A DNA stretch of 64,000 nt, taken from positions 2,914,001-2,978,000 of the forward strand of contig JACJYL010000001.1 in assembly GCA_020636105.1 (NCBI GenBank), in the 5' to 3' direction. A model generated the notes under the pieces. That model searched no databases. It was not told where the DNA came from and saw only the letters and a program-made list of their open reading frames with translations. Source of the stretch: Lewinellaceae bacterium. GTDB lineage: Bacteria; Bacteroidota; Bacteroidia; Chitinophagales; Saprospiraceae. Of the stretch, positions 8,183 through 17,924 are shown piece after piece (the first letter of the stretch is position 1; each line of letters begins with the position of its first letter). The position numbers and the translations under genes were made by a program.

Positions 8183-8722
8183 TTAACCCACTAAATTTCT
8201 TTCAAGCATTTTTCTGAGCATGGCTTTTGCCTTGGATAGTTGAGACTTGGAAGTACTTTCCGTAACCTCCATCTGTTCCGCTATCTCCTTATGCGAAAAC
8301 CCTTCTATTACATACATATTGAAAACGGCTCGGTAGCCCGGCGGTAATTTTTGAATTAATTGGGTAAGTGCTTTGGCCCTGAGATCGCTCAAAATGACTT
8401 CGTCCGCCTGGTGAGTGTCTGCGATTTCGGTAATTTCAACCGTATAGCCTTGCCTGTTTTGCTTTCTGATATGTTGCAGTGCCGTATTGACCATCACCCT
8501 TCTCATCCATCCCCCCAGAGCGCCTTCTCCCCTGTACTGGTGAATATCAGCCATGATTTTCACAAAACCATCCTGTAATATATCCTCAGCTTCCGGACGG
8601 TCTTTGGCATAACGAAGACATATACGAAAAAGAGAAACCTTGTACAATTCGTACAATTGTCGTTGGGCTTTTTTGTCTTTTTTTACACAGCCGTTAATGA
8701 GTTTTTTTTCGTCGCTCTCCAA
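8183..8722 (-). CDS. ECF-family RNA polymerase sigma factor
   Basis: 179 residues, the usual size for an ECF factor. Region 2: ELYKVSLFRICLRYAKDRPE and AEDILQDGFVKIMADIHQYR (the DxxQ-type core-binding helix), then GGWMRRVMVNTALQHIRKQ. Region 4: LPPGYRAVFNMYVIEGFSHK and EIAEQMEVTESTSKSQLSKA. It is the first gene of a two-gene unit with the membrane/barrel protein at 6626-8146, the normal order of sigma then regulator. It probably responds to a cell-envelope cue relayed by that protein (inference). Confidence 0.92.
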   Translation of the reverse strand: MESDEKKLINGCVKKDKKAQRQLYELYKVSLFRICLRYAKDRPEAEDILQDGFVKIMADIHQYRGEGALGGWMRRVMVNTALQHIRKQNRQGYTVEITEIADTHQADEVILSDLRAKALTQLIQKLPPGYRAVFNMYVIEGFSHKEIAEQMEVTESTSKSQLSKAKAMLRKMLERNLVG

Positions 8723-8876
8723 TTAAAAGTATTTTTATCCTGTTCCCTTTGACACAATGGTGCATAAACGTTTAAAAAGGTTGCCTGAATTTAAGCATTA
8801 AAAATTCAACTTTCTTTAATAAATCCGCAAAAACCTCTTTTCTTGTGGGTGGATCAAATCAGCAAATCGTTCTACC

Positions 8877-9749
8877 ATGGTTTCAGTTGACATATTAATA
8901 CGTTTTATCCTGGCCCTCGTCATGCTGGGGGTGGGAATGTCGATTGAGGCCTCCAATTTTAAAGGAGTATTTCAACGCCCCAAATCATTCCTCCTGGGAC
9001 TTTTTTCCCAAATGGTGGCCTTACCCGCCTTTGCTATCCTGATGGTTTACCTGAGCCCGCTGTCCCCAGAGTTTAAAATAGGGATTATTATTTTATCTCT
9101 TTGTCCCGGTGGCAATATGTCCAACTATATTTCTTACCTGACCCGGGCCAATACTGCCCTGGCCATCTCTCTTACCACCATAAATGGCCTGCTAACGGTC
9201 TTTACCATCCCGCTTGTCAGCAACTGGGCTTCAAGAACCTTCCGGGGCCAAGAAGAATGGTTCTCCCTCCCCTTTCTTTCCACGGCCATGGAAATTTTTC
9301 TGCTGATCCTGCTGCCTGCCGCCATAGGTGTTTTAATCAGATACTTCCGCCATGAACTGGTGGAAAAAATAGAAAACCCCGTAAAATGGATTACTTACCT
9401 TTTGCTGGTCATCATGTTTTGTATATTGTTTTTCGGACGCGAGGCACAGGGCGGATTGAATTTGACTTTTGAGGATATTTATAAAATCCTGCCGTTCACC
9501 CTGGCACTCAATTTTTTCGGCATGCTGTTCGGTTATTATTTTGCTAAATGGAACAAACTCTCCAAACGCAACGGCATCACCATTTCTATTGAAACAGGGC
9601 TCCAGAATACAGCCCTCGCACTTTTGGTCACCGGCACCCTGCTCAACGACAGTGAAATGGCCAAGCCTGCCCTGATCTATGCCGCTTTTAGCTTTTGGAC
9701 CACCCTGGGATTCGCCTATTTTATGAAAAAACGAACAGGATTAAAATAA
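8877..9749 (+). CDS. Bile acid:sodium symporter (BASS) family transporter
   Basis: 290 residues with about nine to ten hydrophobic helices. The two family hallmarks are present: LCPGGNMSNYISYLTRAN (~residues 74-91), which forms the first broken-helix crossover and sodium site, and ISIETGLQNTALALL (~238-252), the second. BASS proteins co-transport sodium with organic anions such as bile acids, pantoate, keto acids or sulfated compounds; the bacterial substrate cannot be read from the sequence. The gene stands alone, divergent from the ECF sigma gene. Confidence 0.88.
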   Translation: MVSVDILIRFILALVMLGVGMSIEASNFKGVFQRPKSFLLGLFSQMVALPAFAILMVYLSPLSPEFKIGIIILSLCPGGNMSNYISYLTRANTALAISLTTINGLLTVFTIPLVSNWASRTFRGQEEWFSLPFLSTAMEIFLLILLPAAIGVLIRYFRHELVEKIENPVKWITYLLLVIMFCILFFGREAQGGLNLTFEDIYKILPFTLALNFFGMLFGYYFAKWNKLSKRNGITISIETGLQNTALALLVTGTLLNDSEMAKPALIYAAFSFWTTLGFAYFMKKRTGLK

Positions 9750-10147
9750 AAAACCAATTTGAAAAATTCCTGAAATGCTGCATTGTTTAAGGTTCGAGCG
9801 GTTCCAAGAGTTCCAAGGGAGCATAGCAAAAACCCTACCACAGGTCGGGAGAGTGCCTCAATCTCCTTCAATCTGACTCAATCTCTATATACTCATTCTT
9901 CCCGGAAGCATTAAAAAGTGATTCGTTACCAATATTCCCAAAACCACCTGGGAGCCCAATTACTACCCAAAAGGGCTAAAATTTAACACCATGCGCCATT
10001 ATGTCATGATACATCAATCTATTTAAGCCATTTTGTCACAAAGAATACTACTTTCCTGCCTACCTGGCTTCACTATCTTCATGGCACAAATATTGACCCC
10101 GGGAAAGTGTATTCATTAATTATTAAATCAATAAAAAATCAGATAAA
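9750..10147. other. 398-bp gene-free stretch with one copy of a dispersed repeat
   Basis: No coding frame or RNA gene is recognised. Positions 9791-9850 (GTTCCAAG … CCACAGGTCGGG) match, in inverted orientation and with drift, the short repeat found at 32248-32306 and 34451-34514. The last ~150 bases lead into the hsp20 gene; no CIRCE-type heat-shock operator was found. Confidence 0.55.
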
Positions 10148-10540
10148 ATGTTAGTTGTAAGACCTACTTCAAGACCACAGGCAAGACCTGTTTACACAAG
10201 ACCTCAGCTGGTAGATTTGAATACCAATGTAAAAGTGAATGTTATTGAACTGGAAACGGAATACCAGTTGGAATTAGCTGCGCCGGGACTGACCAAGGCC
10301 GATTTTGAGCTGCAAGTTGAAAAAGAATTGCTGACTATTTCTGCCAAAAAAGACCAGGCTCCGCAAGAAGGGGTTAAGGTTTTGAGAAACGAATTCGGAA
10401 AATACGATTTCAAACGTTCTTTCCATTTGGCCGATACCATTAATACTGAAAATATCACCGCTTCATACACGAATGGCATCCTTAAAGTCGTTTTAGCTAA
10501 AAAGGAAAAAGAAGCGCCGAAAGTGGTAACAGTGAAGTAA
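10148..10540 (+). CDS. Small heat-shock protein (Hsp20/alpha-crystallin)
   Basis: 130 residues; the alpha-crystallin domain spans ~28-120. Visible landmarks are VIELETEYQLELAAPGLTKA (first strands), ELLTISAKKDQ, EFGKYDFKRSFHLADTIN and the closing NGILKVVLAKKEKE, where GIL is the conserved GVL-type motif. These ATP-independent holdases bind unfolding proteins. The C-terminal I-x-I/V tail is reduced to VVTVK. It is the first of two Hsp20 genes in tandem, separated by ~160 bases, with only modest identity between them. Confidence 0.93.
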   Translation: MLVVRPTSRPQARPVYTRPQLVDLNTNVKVNVIELETEYQLELAAPGLTKADFELQVEKELLTISAKKDQAPQEGVKVLRNEFGKYDFKRSFHLADTINTENITASYTNGILKVVLAKKEKEAPKVVTVK

Positions 10541-10703
10541 AGATGTTGATCTGTTTATGTTAGGAACACTTGAAGTTTAAAGAAACTACAGGAAATCGGA
10601 AAGTAATTCACATAAATGAGTCGGAAAATTAAATTGACAAAAATCTGACAATCAAAAGAAATCTTTCCAATCAAAGCATTGTTTAAAAATTAGATTATAG
10701 ATT

Positions 10704-11150
10704 ATGAAATTTGATAATAAAAATAATCCCTTTGCCAAGGCAGGGATATTCGGAGAACTCCTAGATGAGTTTTTAAATACAGACATCACCAAATTTATGG
10801 GGGTTGATCTGACGGCTTCAAATCCGAGAGTCAACGTGTCTGAGTCTGCCAATGATTTCGTTATCGAGTTGGCAGCTCCGGGACTTGAGAAATCCGATTT
10901 TGACCTCAATATAGTGGAGGGCCGTTTAAAAATCAGTGTGAACAAACCACTCAAAGAAGAAGACGATAAAGATCGTAAATTTTTGAGACGTGAGTTCAAC
11001 TACAATACGTTCACCAGAAGTTTTTCACTTCCGGAATCGGTTGATGCGAATGCCATTTCAGCAAAATACGAAGGAGGAGTGCTGTTCATCACTATGGCGA
11101 AGAAAGAAGAAAATAAAGCTGATTTTTCGCGCAAGATCAACATTTCGTAG
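10704..11150 (+). CDS. Small heat-shock protein (Hsp20/alpha-crystallin), second copy
   Basis: 148 residues; alpha-crystallin domain ~45-140 with FVIELAAPGLEKSDFDLNIV, RREFNYNTFTRSFSLPESVD and GGVLFITMAKKEE. The N-terminal arm (~45 residues) is longer than that of the neighbour at 10148 and the C-terminus ends KINIS, a plausible I-x-I oligomerisation tail. The two paralogues probably form mixed or separate holdase assemblies. A terminator follows 46 bases after the stop. Confidence 0.93.
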   Translation: MKFDNKNNPFAKAGIFGELLDEFLNTDITKFMGVDLTASNPRVNVSESANDFVIELAAPGLEKSDFDLNIVEGRLKISVNKPLKEEDDKDRKFLRREFNYNTFTRSFSLPESVDANAISAKYEGGVLFITMAKKEENKADFSRKINIS

Positions 11151-11196
11151 TGAACGAAAGATAAAGTTAGTTAATAGGGTTTTAGGTGTTTATTTG

Positions 11197-11227
11197 GGGG
11201 GTCGGATTATTTCCGATCCCCTTTTTT
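11197..11227 (+). terminator. Rho-independent terminator after the hsp20 pair
   Basis: A ten-pair stem (GGGGGTCGGA with TCCGATCCCC, one G-U pair) and a short loop are followed by six Ts. It separates the hsp20 genes from the CHAT gene and argues against any coding extension of that gene upstream through this hairpin. Confidence 0.8.
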
Positions 11228-11268
11228 ATGTCCCGCCCCAAAATTTTCTGTACCTTTCATGGAAAAAA

Positions 11269-14100
11269 ATGCGTCACGCGTTATTTTTCCTTTTACTTCC
11301 TTTGGCTTTCTGTCTGCCTGCTCAAAATACAACCGGGCAGGAAGATCTCTATGCTGCCCTGATCGATCGCGCCCGCGAATTTGCGCTCGCCGGCATGCGT
11401 GACAGTGCCTGGCAAATGACCTTAAAGGCTGCGAATGTATGGGAATCCTCTGATGCTTTTTTCGGATACCTGGAAGCTTTTGAAGAGACGGCCACCTTTT
11501 ATATTTCGGAAGAAATGATGGAGACCGCTGGCAGAAAAGATTATAAAACAGCTGCCGAATATTTTGCCTTTGCCCTGGAGCAATTTCCCCTCCCTTTTGA
11601 TCAATACAATGCACCAGAGGCTGAATACCTCGCCGACCTGAACGCTATGCTGGGCAATGCCTACAAAAGAACCAGTCGCATACTGGAAGCCAAAGCTTCC
11701 TACCAGAAAGCCTTTTCCGGTTACAGGCATCTCGACAGCCTGTCCTACGACTACGATAAAAGATGGGTTGCGCTTTTCGTCTATAAACCGCTGGCCAATA
11801 TTTATACCCGCCTGGAAAACTATGAAAATGCCGCCTCTCTCCTGCTCCTGGCCCGGTCCGTACTGGAAAATTCAGGCAAAAAAGGAGAGGCCGCACAGGC
11901 AGCCATAGACCTGGGAATTCTATACGCTACCACAGAACGCTACCAGGAGGCCGTAACCCTCTTTGAACAGCAATTTAAAAACCCGGACCTTTCCGATTAC
12001 ATTAGGGCGGTTCTGCTCCTGAACAAGGCCCGAAGCCTGATGCAATTGTCCAGAACCGATGCCGCCGTGAAAGATATCCAATCGGCCATTTCGGTATTGA
12101 AAAAAGGCCACTGGAATAGTACCCTTATGGATGCCTATCATGTTTTGGGACAACTTCAGATTCAGAAAGGAGATACCCAGAACGCCAAAGAATCTTTGAA
12201 CAGGGCCATCATTTTAAGCCGGGAAGTTTTACCGACCAGGAGCCGAAAAAGATCAAAAATTTACGCCAGTACCGGTGACCTGTATCTTAAAAACAATGAG
12301 CTTGAAACCGCCTTGCTCTATTATCAAAAAAGTCTTTTTGCCGTTTTAAATAATATCGATTCAACGGATGTTTCATCCATCCCCGACAGTAAGGACCTCT
12401 ATGCCGAAAATTCCATCCTGACCGCCCTCGACGGAAAAGCAGTGGCCTTTGAAAAATGGTACGAAACTTCGGGAAACACGGATTTTCTCCTCAAAGCGTT
12501 AAAAAATCTACAGGCAGGATTTGAAGTAGAGCACCTGATTCAAAATGCCCAGCAACATTCTACTTCCAAAATTCAGTTTCAAAAACAAAACCAATCGAGG
12601 AGAGAGAGAGCCATTGCCATATGCGCTACCCTGAGTCGGGAAACTGGAGAGGAGGCTTACCTGGACATTGCTTTTCAGATCGCAGAGGCGAGCAAAGCCG
12701 CAGTTTTACTGGAATCTGTGAGGGAAAATTTGGCTCGCCGGCAACTGAAAGGCACCCAGCAACTGCTACAGCAAGTGAAAGAAACGGAAAAAGCCCTGGC
12801 CGCTATCGAAAGCGAACTCCTGTCCGTGGAAAACCCTGAAAAAGAAACATTCGATGAATTAAATGAACAAAAAGTCTTTCTCTCGCAACAATTACTGACC
12901 TTAAAAAATTCTTTGGAAGAGAAACATCCCGAGTATGCTAGCCTGAATGCCCGGGAAAAGGTCGTGGCTGTGGCCGAGGTGCAGAACACCCTCCTAAAAA
13001 CCGGGGAGGAAGTATTCGTCGAATTCTTTTGGGGAACAGGTTTTTTGTACGTTTTTAAAATAGAAAAAGAAGCTGGTATTACCTTTTTGAAAATACCCCT
13101 TGATGACGATTTTCAAAACACGTTCACTCAATTTTTGGATTTGTTCTCGGCTGAGAACAGATGGAAAATGGGGGCGGAGGCTTTCCAAAGCGCCGCTTTT
13201 AGTTTGTATCAAAAAATATACGCTCCGCTGCAGATCGAAACCTTTTCAGGAGTAACGGTGGTCCCTGACGGGCTTTTGGCTTTCATTCCCTTTGAAGCCC
13301 TCGTTACAGAATGGAAAACAGGTGCTTTTTTTAAAAACCTTTCTTATGTGATGCTCCGCCAAAACATCAGATATGCCTACTCATGCAGCGTTTTACAACA
13401 ACAGCAACAGGCCGTTCCTTCGGGAAAAACATTCCTTTTTATCGCCCCGGGATTTGCGGACGGGCAACTGGGACTCCCTGCCCTCGATGCTTCAGATCTG
13501 GATATTGGGCATCCACCCGGATTAAAAAGGCTAATGGACAATGAGGCCACCCGGTCAAATTTCGAAAAAGAAGCGACCTTAAGCCGGGTGATTCACCTTT
13601 TCACTCACGCCGAGGCCAATCAAAACGACCTGCAGCCCAGGGTATTTTTTTTCGATGAGGCCCTAACCTTACCGGAAATTTACGCCCTGGATCTTTCGGC
13701 AGAACTCGTAGTCTTAAGCGCCTGCGAAACCAACCTGGGAAAACTCGAAAAAGGAGAAGGCGTGATGAGCCTGGCCCGTGGATTTGCCTACGCCGGTGCC
13801 TCCAGCCTGATCGCCAGCTTATGGAAGGTAAAAAACCGGCAGACAGCGGATATTTTTTCTTCTTTTTATAAAAACCTGGAGGCCGGAAAAAGTAAATCAG
13901 AAGCCCTTAGAGATGCGAAACTGAGTTTCCTTAAACAAACGGATGACATCCATGCCTCCCCTGCTTACTGGACGGGATTTGTCTTTATCGGAAGTGACAT
14001 CAATGAAACGCCGGAGCCGGAAATCAATTATCTATTGCTTGCCGGGGTGGCTCTTATGGCGGCAGGAATCGTTTTTTTTATACGAATACGAAAAAAATGA
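11269..14100 (+). CDS. TPR-CHAT domain protein (caspase-like peptidase) with signal peptide and C-terminal membrane helix
   Basis: 943 residues from the ATG at 11269, which begins a good signal peptide (MRHALFFLLLPLAFCLPAQ); the frame is open further upstream but that part overlaps hsp20 and a terminator. Residues ~30-520 are tetratricopeptide repeats (for example YENAASLLLLARSVLENSGK, DTQNAKESLNRAIILSR), then a coiled coil, then a CHAT peptidase domain ~620-910. The His/Cys dyad is His780 (IHLFTHAEAN) and Cys819 (LSACETNLG). A last transmembrane helix lies at ~917-937 followed by RIRKK. The CHAT domain would therefore be periplasmic. Related proteins cleave partner proteins on a TPR-sensed cue; no substrate is evident. 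It stands alone on the plus strand. Confidence 0.87.
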   Translation: MRHALFFLLLPLAFCLPAQNTTGQEDLYAALIDRAREFALAGMRDSAWQMTLKAANVWESSDAFFGYLEAFEETATFYISEEMMETAGRKDYKTAAEYFAFALEQFPLPFDQYNAPEAEYLADLNAMLGNAYKRTSRILEAKASYQKAFSGYRHLDSLSYDYDKRWVALFVYKPLANIYTRLENYENAASLLLLARSVLENSGKKGEAAQAAIDLGILYATTERYQEAVTLFEQQFKNPDLSDYIRAVLLLNKARSLMQLSRTDAAVKDIQSAISVLKKGHWNSTLMDAYHVLGQLQIQKGDTQNAKESLNRAIILSREVLPTRSRKRSKIYASTGDLYLKNNELETALLYYQKSLFAVLNNIDSTDVSSIPDSKDLYAENSILTALDGKAVAFEKWYETSGNTDFLLKALKNLQAGFEVEHLIQNAQQHSTSKIQFQKQNQSRRERAIAICATLSRETGEEAYLDIAFQIAEASKAAVLLESVRENLARRQLKGTQQLLQQVKETEKALAAIESELLSVENPEKETFDELNEQKVFLSQQLLTLKNSLEEKHPEYASLNAREKVVAVAEVQNTLLKTGEEVFVEFFWGTGFLYVFKIEKEAGITFLKIPLDDDFQNTFTQFLDLFSAENRWKMGAEAFQSAAFSLYQKIYAPLQIETFSGVTVVPDGLLAFIPFEALVTEWKTGAFFKNLSYVMLRQNIRYAYSCSVLQQQQQAVPSGKTFLFIAPGFADGQLGLPALDASDLDIGHPPGLKRLMDNEATRSNFEKEATLSRVIHLFTHAEANQNDLQPRVFFFDEALTLPEIYALDLSAELVVLSACETNLGKLEKGEGVMSLARGFAYAGASSLIASLWKVKNRQTADIFSSFYKNLEAGKSKSEALRDAKLSFLKQTDDIHASPAYWTGFVFIGSDINETPEPEINYLLLAGVALMAAGIVFFIRIRKK

Positions 14101-14158
14101 TGGCGATACCGGAAGGTCCTTTGAAGCTTTTCTAAAAATCCTCGTTTTTTACTTTGGC

Positions 14159-15679
14159 TTAAAACGGAATATCCTCATCATCATTCATTTTTGAAGGACG
14201 AGTGATCATATTGGATTCCGGAATTTCGAAAGTGTCTCCCGGCAGATCGTTAAAATTGGGATCTTCAAGATTAGAGAACCGGGCAAATTCGTCTGTAAAT
14301 TTGAGTCTGGCCGTCTTTAGGGCACCATTCCTGTGTTTTGCAATGATGAATTCCGCAACGCCCTTGAGCGACATCCCTTCCTCATCTTCCAATATCTGGT
14401 AATACTCCGGCCGGTAGATAAACCCTACGATATCGGCATCCTGCTCTATGGAACCCGATTCCCTCAAATCCGACAACACAGGCCTTTTGCTTCCTCCCCG
14501 GGTTTCCACCGCACGGCTGAGCTGTGAAAGCGCGATCACGGGAATGTTAAGTTCTTTAGCCAGTCCTTTAAGTGATCTGGATATTGCACTTACTTCCTGT
14601 TCACGATTGCCTTTTTGATTGTCCGACCCTCCACTCATCAGCTGCAAATAATCGATGACAATAAGAGAAATATCATGTTGCATTTTAAGCCTCCTTGCCT
14701 TGGCACGCAGCTCAAATACGTTGATCCCCGGGGTATCATCGATAAAGATGGGAATTTCACTCACCCGTTCGATGGCCGTCTGCAATTGCTGCCATTCGTA
14801 ATCTTCCAACTGACCGGTACGCATTTTAGACCCGGGAATCTCAGCTTCAATGGAAATGATCCTCTGGGCGAGCTGCAGGCTTGACATCTCCAGGGAGAAA
14901 AAGGCAACGGGTTTGTTGAATTCACCTGCGGCATTTTTGGCTGCCGAGAGCACAAAACTTGTTTTACCCATACCAGGTCTTGCGGCAATGATGATCAGGT
15001 CAGAATTTTGCCACCCTGAAGTAACCCGGTCCAATTCGACAAATCCGGTAGGCACCCCGGTTAAACCATCTTCCCTGTCTTTGAGTTCTTCAATTTGCTT
15101 CAGTGCCTTACTTGCCAGCGTGCTCATGCTGTCGTAAGAACGGCTAAGGTTTTGTTGGGTAATATTAAACAAACCCTGTTCAGCATCGTCAAGCAATTCA
15201 AAAACGTCCGTCGTATCTTCAAATGCATCTTTGATGATCTTGGTGGAAACGGTGATCAACTCCCGCTGAATATGCTTCTGGGAAACAATCCGGGCATGAT
15301 ATTCGATATTCGCTGCCGAAGCCACCCGGTTGGTCAATTCAGCCAGGTATGCCGGGCCGCCAACGGACTCAAGGTCTCCTGTTTTTTTGAGTTCTTCCAT
15401 GACCGTCAGCAGGTCGATGGGCTGCATGCGCTCAAAAAGCCGCAACATGGCTCTGAAGATCAGCTGATGGGCATCGAGATAAAAACTTTCTGCCCTGATA
15501 ATATCCATAACCGTGGTAAGGGCATCTTTTTCCAACATGATGGCACCGAGTACGACTTCCTCGAGGGGAATAGCCTGTGGTTGCACCTTGCCAAAAACAT
15601 AATCTGACAGATCAGCGTTTCGACCGCGTCTCTTCATTTGAAAATCACTTTTGATAGGTGTATTTTTTTTCTCGGACAT
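14159..15679 (-). CDS. dnaB: Replicative DNA helicase DnaB
   Basis: 506 residues, slightly longer than the ~470 norm because of a basic N-terminal stretch (KSDFQMKRRGRNADLSDYVF). The N-terminal DnaB domain (~35-140, PQAIPLEEVVLGAIMLEKDA) is followed by the RecA-like motor ~195-470: Walker A ARPGMGKTSFVLSAA, FFSLEMSSLQLAQR, Walker B LIVIDYLQLMSGG, and arginine-rich DLRESGSIEQDADIVGFIYR. It unwinds DNA at the replication fork as a hexamer. No intein is present. It is divergent from the subtilase gene. Confidence 0.97.
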   Translation of the reverse strand: MSEKKNTPIKSDFQMKRRGRNADLSDYVFGKVQPQAIPLEEVVLGAIMLEKDALTTVMDIIRAESFYLDAHQLIFRAMLRLFERMQPIDLLTVMEELKKTGDLESVGGPAYLAELTNRVASAANIEYHARIVSQKHIQRELITVSTKIIKDAFEDTTDVFELLDDAEQGLFNITQQNLSRSYDSMSTLASKALKQIEELKDREDGLTGVPTGFVELDRVTSGWQNSDLIIIAARPGMGKTSFVLSAAKNAAGEFNKPVAFFSLEMSSLQLAQRIISIEAEIPGSKMRTGQLEDYEWQQLQTAIERVSEIPIFIDDTPGINVFELRAKARRLKMQHDISLIVIDYLQLMSGGSDNQKGNREQEVSAISRSLKGLAKELNIPVIALSQLSRAVETRGGSKRPVLSDLRESGSIEQDADIVGFIYRPEYYQILEDEEGMSLKGVAEFIIAKHRNGALKTARLKFTDEFARFSNLEDPNFNDLPGDTFEIPESNMITRPSKMNDDEDIPF

Positions 15680-16010
15680 GTATGTTTTTACTTTTTTACG
15701 ATTTTACCCGGCATTGGATAATGCCCCAGCTTATTTCAACAAAACTACGGGTAAATTTCGAAGAATAGAAATCCTTTTTTTCGGCCAATGTGGAAAATCA
15801 TATACAGGTGTGGATAAAAAATGGTTTTAGGACCATATTCCAATTTATTGACCCGATCCTGCCCTTTTGCACTAAAAAACAAAGTTTAAATTTGTGGAAA
15901 ACTTTTTAAAAATGAATCGTAAATGCTCCCCATCTTGCAAAATGATTATGGGTAAACCATAACATTCATTTATTTATTTCGGATTTTTGTGCTTCAAAAT
16001 AATTTTACCC
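15680..16010. promoter_or_regulatory. 331-bp divergent promoter region between dnaB and the subtilase gene
   Basis: No gene is seen. On the plus strand TTTG (15866-15869), 17 bases, TAAATTTG (15887-15894) fits the Bacteroidota -33/-7 pattern and could drive the subtilase gene from 117 bases upstream, leaving a long leader. No convincing box was found for dnaB. Confidence 0.4.
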
Positions 16011-17771
16011 ATGAAAAAAATAGTTGGATTAGTCGTACTGCTCGCTTTGATTGTTGCATGGCAATATCCCCAGGACAACGACCAATGGAAAAATAAAATA
16101 ACGCCTTCTCTCCTGCTCAAACTTGAAAATGGAGCCACAGCAGACTTTTTGATTATAATGAAGGAACAGGCAGATGTCAGCAAAAGCCGTTTCATACACA
16201 ACAAAGAGAAAAAAGGCACTTTTGTATATCAAAAACTAAAACAACAGGCCGAAATCTCCCAAAGAAATATCCTGACATTCCTTGCCACACGTCATGCGCC
16301 GGCAAAAAGCTTTTTCATCGTGAATGCCCTTTATAGTAAAGGAGACCTCGAACTGGTTCGTTCCATCGCTCTGAGAGAAGATGTCAAAACCATCGAAGCC
16401 AATCCCTGGATGCAGCATGAAATTCCTTCACAGGATCATGAAACCAACAATCAGCGACTTGGAGTCGAATGGGGTATTGAAAAGATTGGGGCAGACCAGG
16501 TATGGAACATGGGTTATACCGGACAAGGGGTGATCGTAGCCGGTGCAGATACCGGGGTGGAATGGGAGCATGAGGCGATTATTCAGCACTACAATGGATG
16601 GAGCGAATCCGGCGTGGATCACAATTACAGCTGGCATGATGCCGTCCATGAGATGAGTCCTTTAAATAGTGATACGTTGAACCCCTGCGGATTCAATTCT
16701 CTGGTTCCCTGTGATGATCATAACCATGGAACCCATACGGTAGGCACCATGACCGGAGATGACGGTTTGGGCAACCAGATCGGGGTGGCTCCGGGAGCCA
16801 AATGGATCGCTTGCCGGAATATGGAACGCGGCTGGGGCAGCCCGGCAAATTATATAGAATGTTTCGAATGGTTCCTGGCCCCCACCGACCTCAACGGGGA
16901 AAATGCCGACCCATCCAGATCTCCTCATGTCATCAATAATAGCTGGTCATGCCCCCCTGAAGAAGGGTGTGATCCTTCCAATTTTTCCGCCATGGAAATG
17001 ACGGTCAACAACATAAAAGCAGCCGGAGTGGTCGTAGTCGTCTCTGCAGGGAACGAAGGATCTTCCTGTGGTTCTATCCAAAATCCGCCAGCTATTTTCG
17101 AACCTTCATTTACGATTGGGGCTTTCAGATCCAACGATACTATTGCCAACTTCAGCAGCCGAGGACTGATAAGCGCTGATGAAAGCATGAGAATGAAACC
17201 TAATGTGGCTGCTCCGGGGGTAGGCGTAAGGTCGTGTATTCGTGGGGGAGATTATGCGAGCTGGAACGGAACCAGTATGGCAGTGCCCCATGTCGCCGGT
17301 ATGGTGGCACTGATGATCTCCGCGAATCCGGCCCTGGCCGGAGAGGTCGATATCATTGAAGATATTATTGAGGCTACAGCCATCCCGATGGTGGCAGAAC
17401 AGGAATGTGACGGAGTGGCCGGGGATGCCGTACCCAATCCCGTTTACGGGTATGGCCGGATCAATGCGCTCGCAGCGGTGGAGCAGGCTTTGTTGTTTAC
17501 GGCAGTGGAAGCTCCTTTGGAAGTAGAACCTCTACTTGTTTATCCAAATCCTTTTACAGATCACCTGGAACTGACCCTCGATCATCTGACCGAGCCTGTG
17601 GTGCTCAATATATTTTCCTCAGCAGGAAAATTGGTGTTCAGCAAGTCGTTTGAACAACAATCTTTTCTCTATGAAAGCATTAGCATGGAAAATCTTCCGA
17701 AAGGAATGTATTTCTACCTTCTTGAAGGGGAAAACATTCAACAAACAGGGAAACTCGTCAAGGTAGATTAG
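16011..17771 (+). CDS. Secreted subtilase (S8 serine peptidase) with T9SS sorting domain
   Basis: 586 residues from the ATG at 16011 (an upstream in-frame ATG at 15987 would spoil the signal peptide). Signal peptide ~1-22 (MKKIVGLVVLLALIVAWQY), an I9-type propeptide ~35-130 (ADFLIIMKEQADVSKS), and the peptidase domain ~150-500. The triad is visible: Asp180 (AGADTGVEWEHEA), His239 (DHNHGTHTVGTM), Ser422 (WNGTSMAVPHVAG), with oxyanion Asn in HVINNSWS. Residues ~515-586 (VYPNPFTDHLEL … GMYFYLLEG … KLVKVD) are a type A T9SS sorting domain. It would be an extracellular protease. A terminator follows directly. Confidence 0.93.
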   Translation: MKKIVGLVVLLALIVAWQYPQDNDQWKNKITPSLLLKLENGATADFLIIMKEQADVSKSRFIHNKEKKGTFVYQKLKQQAEISQRNILTFLATRHAPAKSFFIVNALYSKGDLELVRSIALREDVKTIEANPWMQHEIPSQDHETNNQRLGVEWGIEKIGADQVWNMGYTGQGVIVAGADTGVEWEHEAIIQHYNGWSESGVDHNYSWHDAVHEMSPLNSDTLNPCGFNSLVPCDDHNHGTHTVGTMTGDDGLGNQIGVAPGAKWIACRNMERGWGSPANYIECFEWFLAPTDLNGENADPSRSPHVINNSWSCPPEEGCDPSNFSAMEMTVNNIKAAGVVVVVSAGNEGSSCGSIQNPPAIFEPSFTIGAFRSNDTIANFSSRGLISADESMRMKPNVAAPGVGVRSCIRGGDYASWNGTSMAVPHVAGMVALMISANPALAGEVDIIEDIIEATAIPMVAEQECDGVAGDAVPNPVYGYGRINALAAVEQALLFTAVEAPLEVEPLLVYPNPFTDHLELTLDHLTEPVVLNIFSSAGKLVFSKSFEQQSFLYESISMENLPKGMYFYLLEGENIQQTGKLVKVD

Positions 17772-17786
17772 CGATTAAATAAAAAT

Positions 17787-17821
17787 AAAAAAGGTCAGAA
17801 AATTAATTCCTGACCTTTTTC
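17787..17821 (+). terminator. Rho-independent terminator after the subtilase gene
   Basis: AAAAAGGTCAG and CTGACCTTTTT form an 11-bp stem around an 11-base AT-rich loop, with A-run before and T-run after, so it may work in both directions. It lies 16 bases after the subtilase stop. Confidence 0.8.
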
Positions 17822-17924
17822 TAAACCGCTTAATGAATTGGGTCATTTTCATGTCCCGAAATTCTATTATAAAACGACTTTATTTATAAAAAATTATAAT
17901 TGAAGAGATTTAATTTATAAAAAA

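Noticed and set aside
10990..11268. N-terminal extension of the TPR-CHAT protein
   Set aside because: It overlaps the hsp20 gene in another frame and a terminator hairpin; a good signal peptide starts at 11269.
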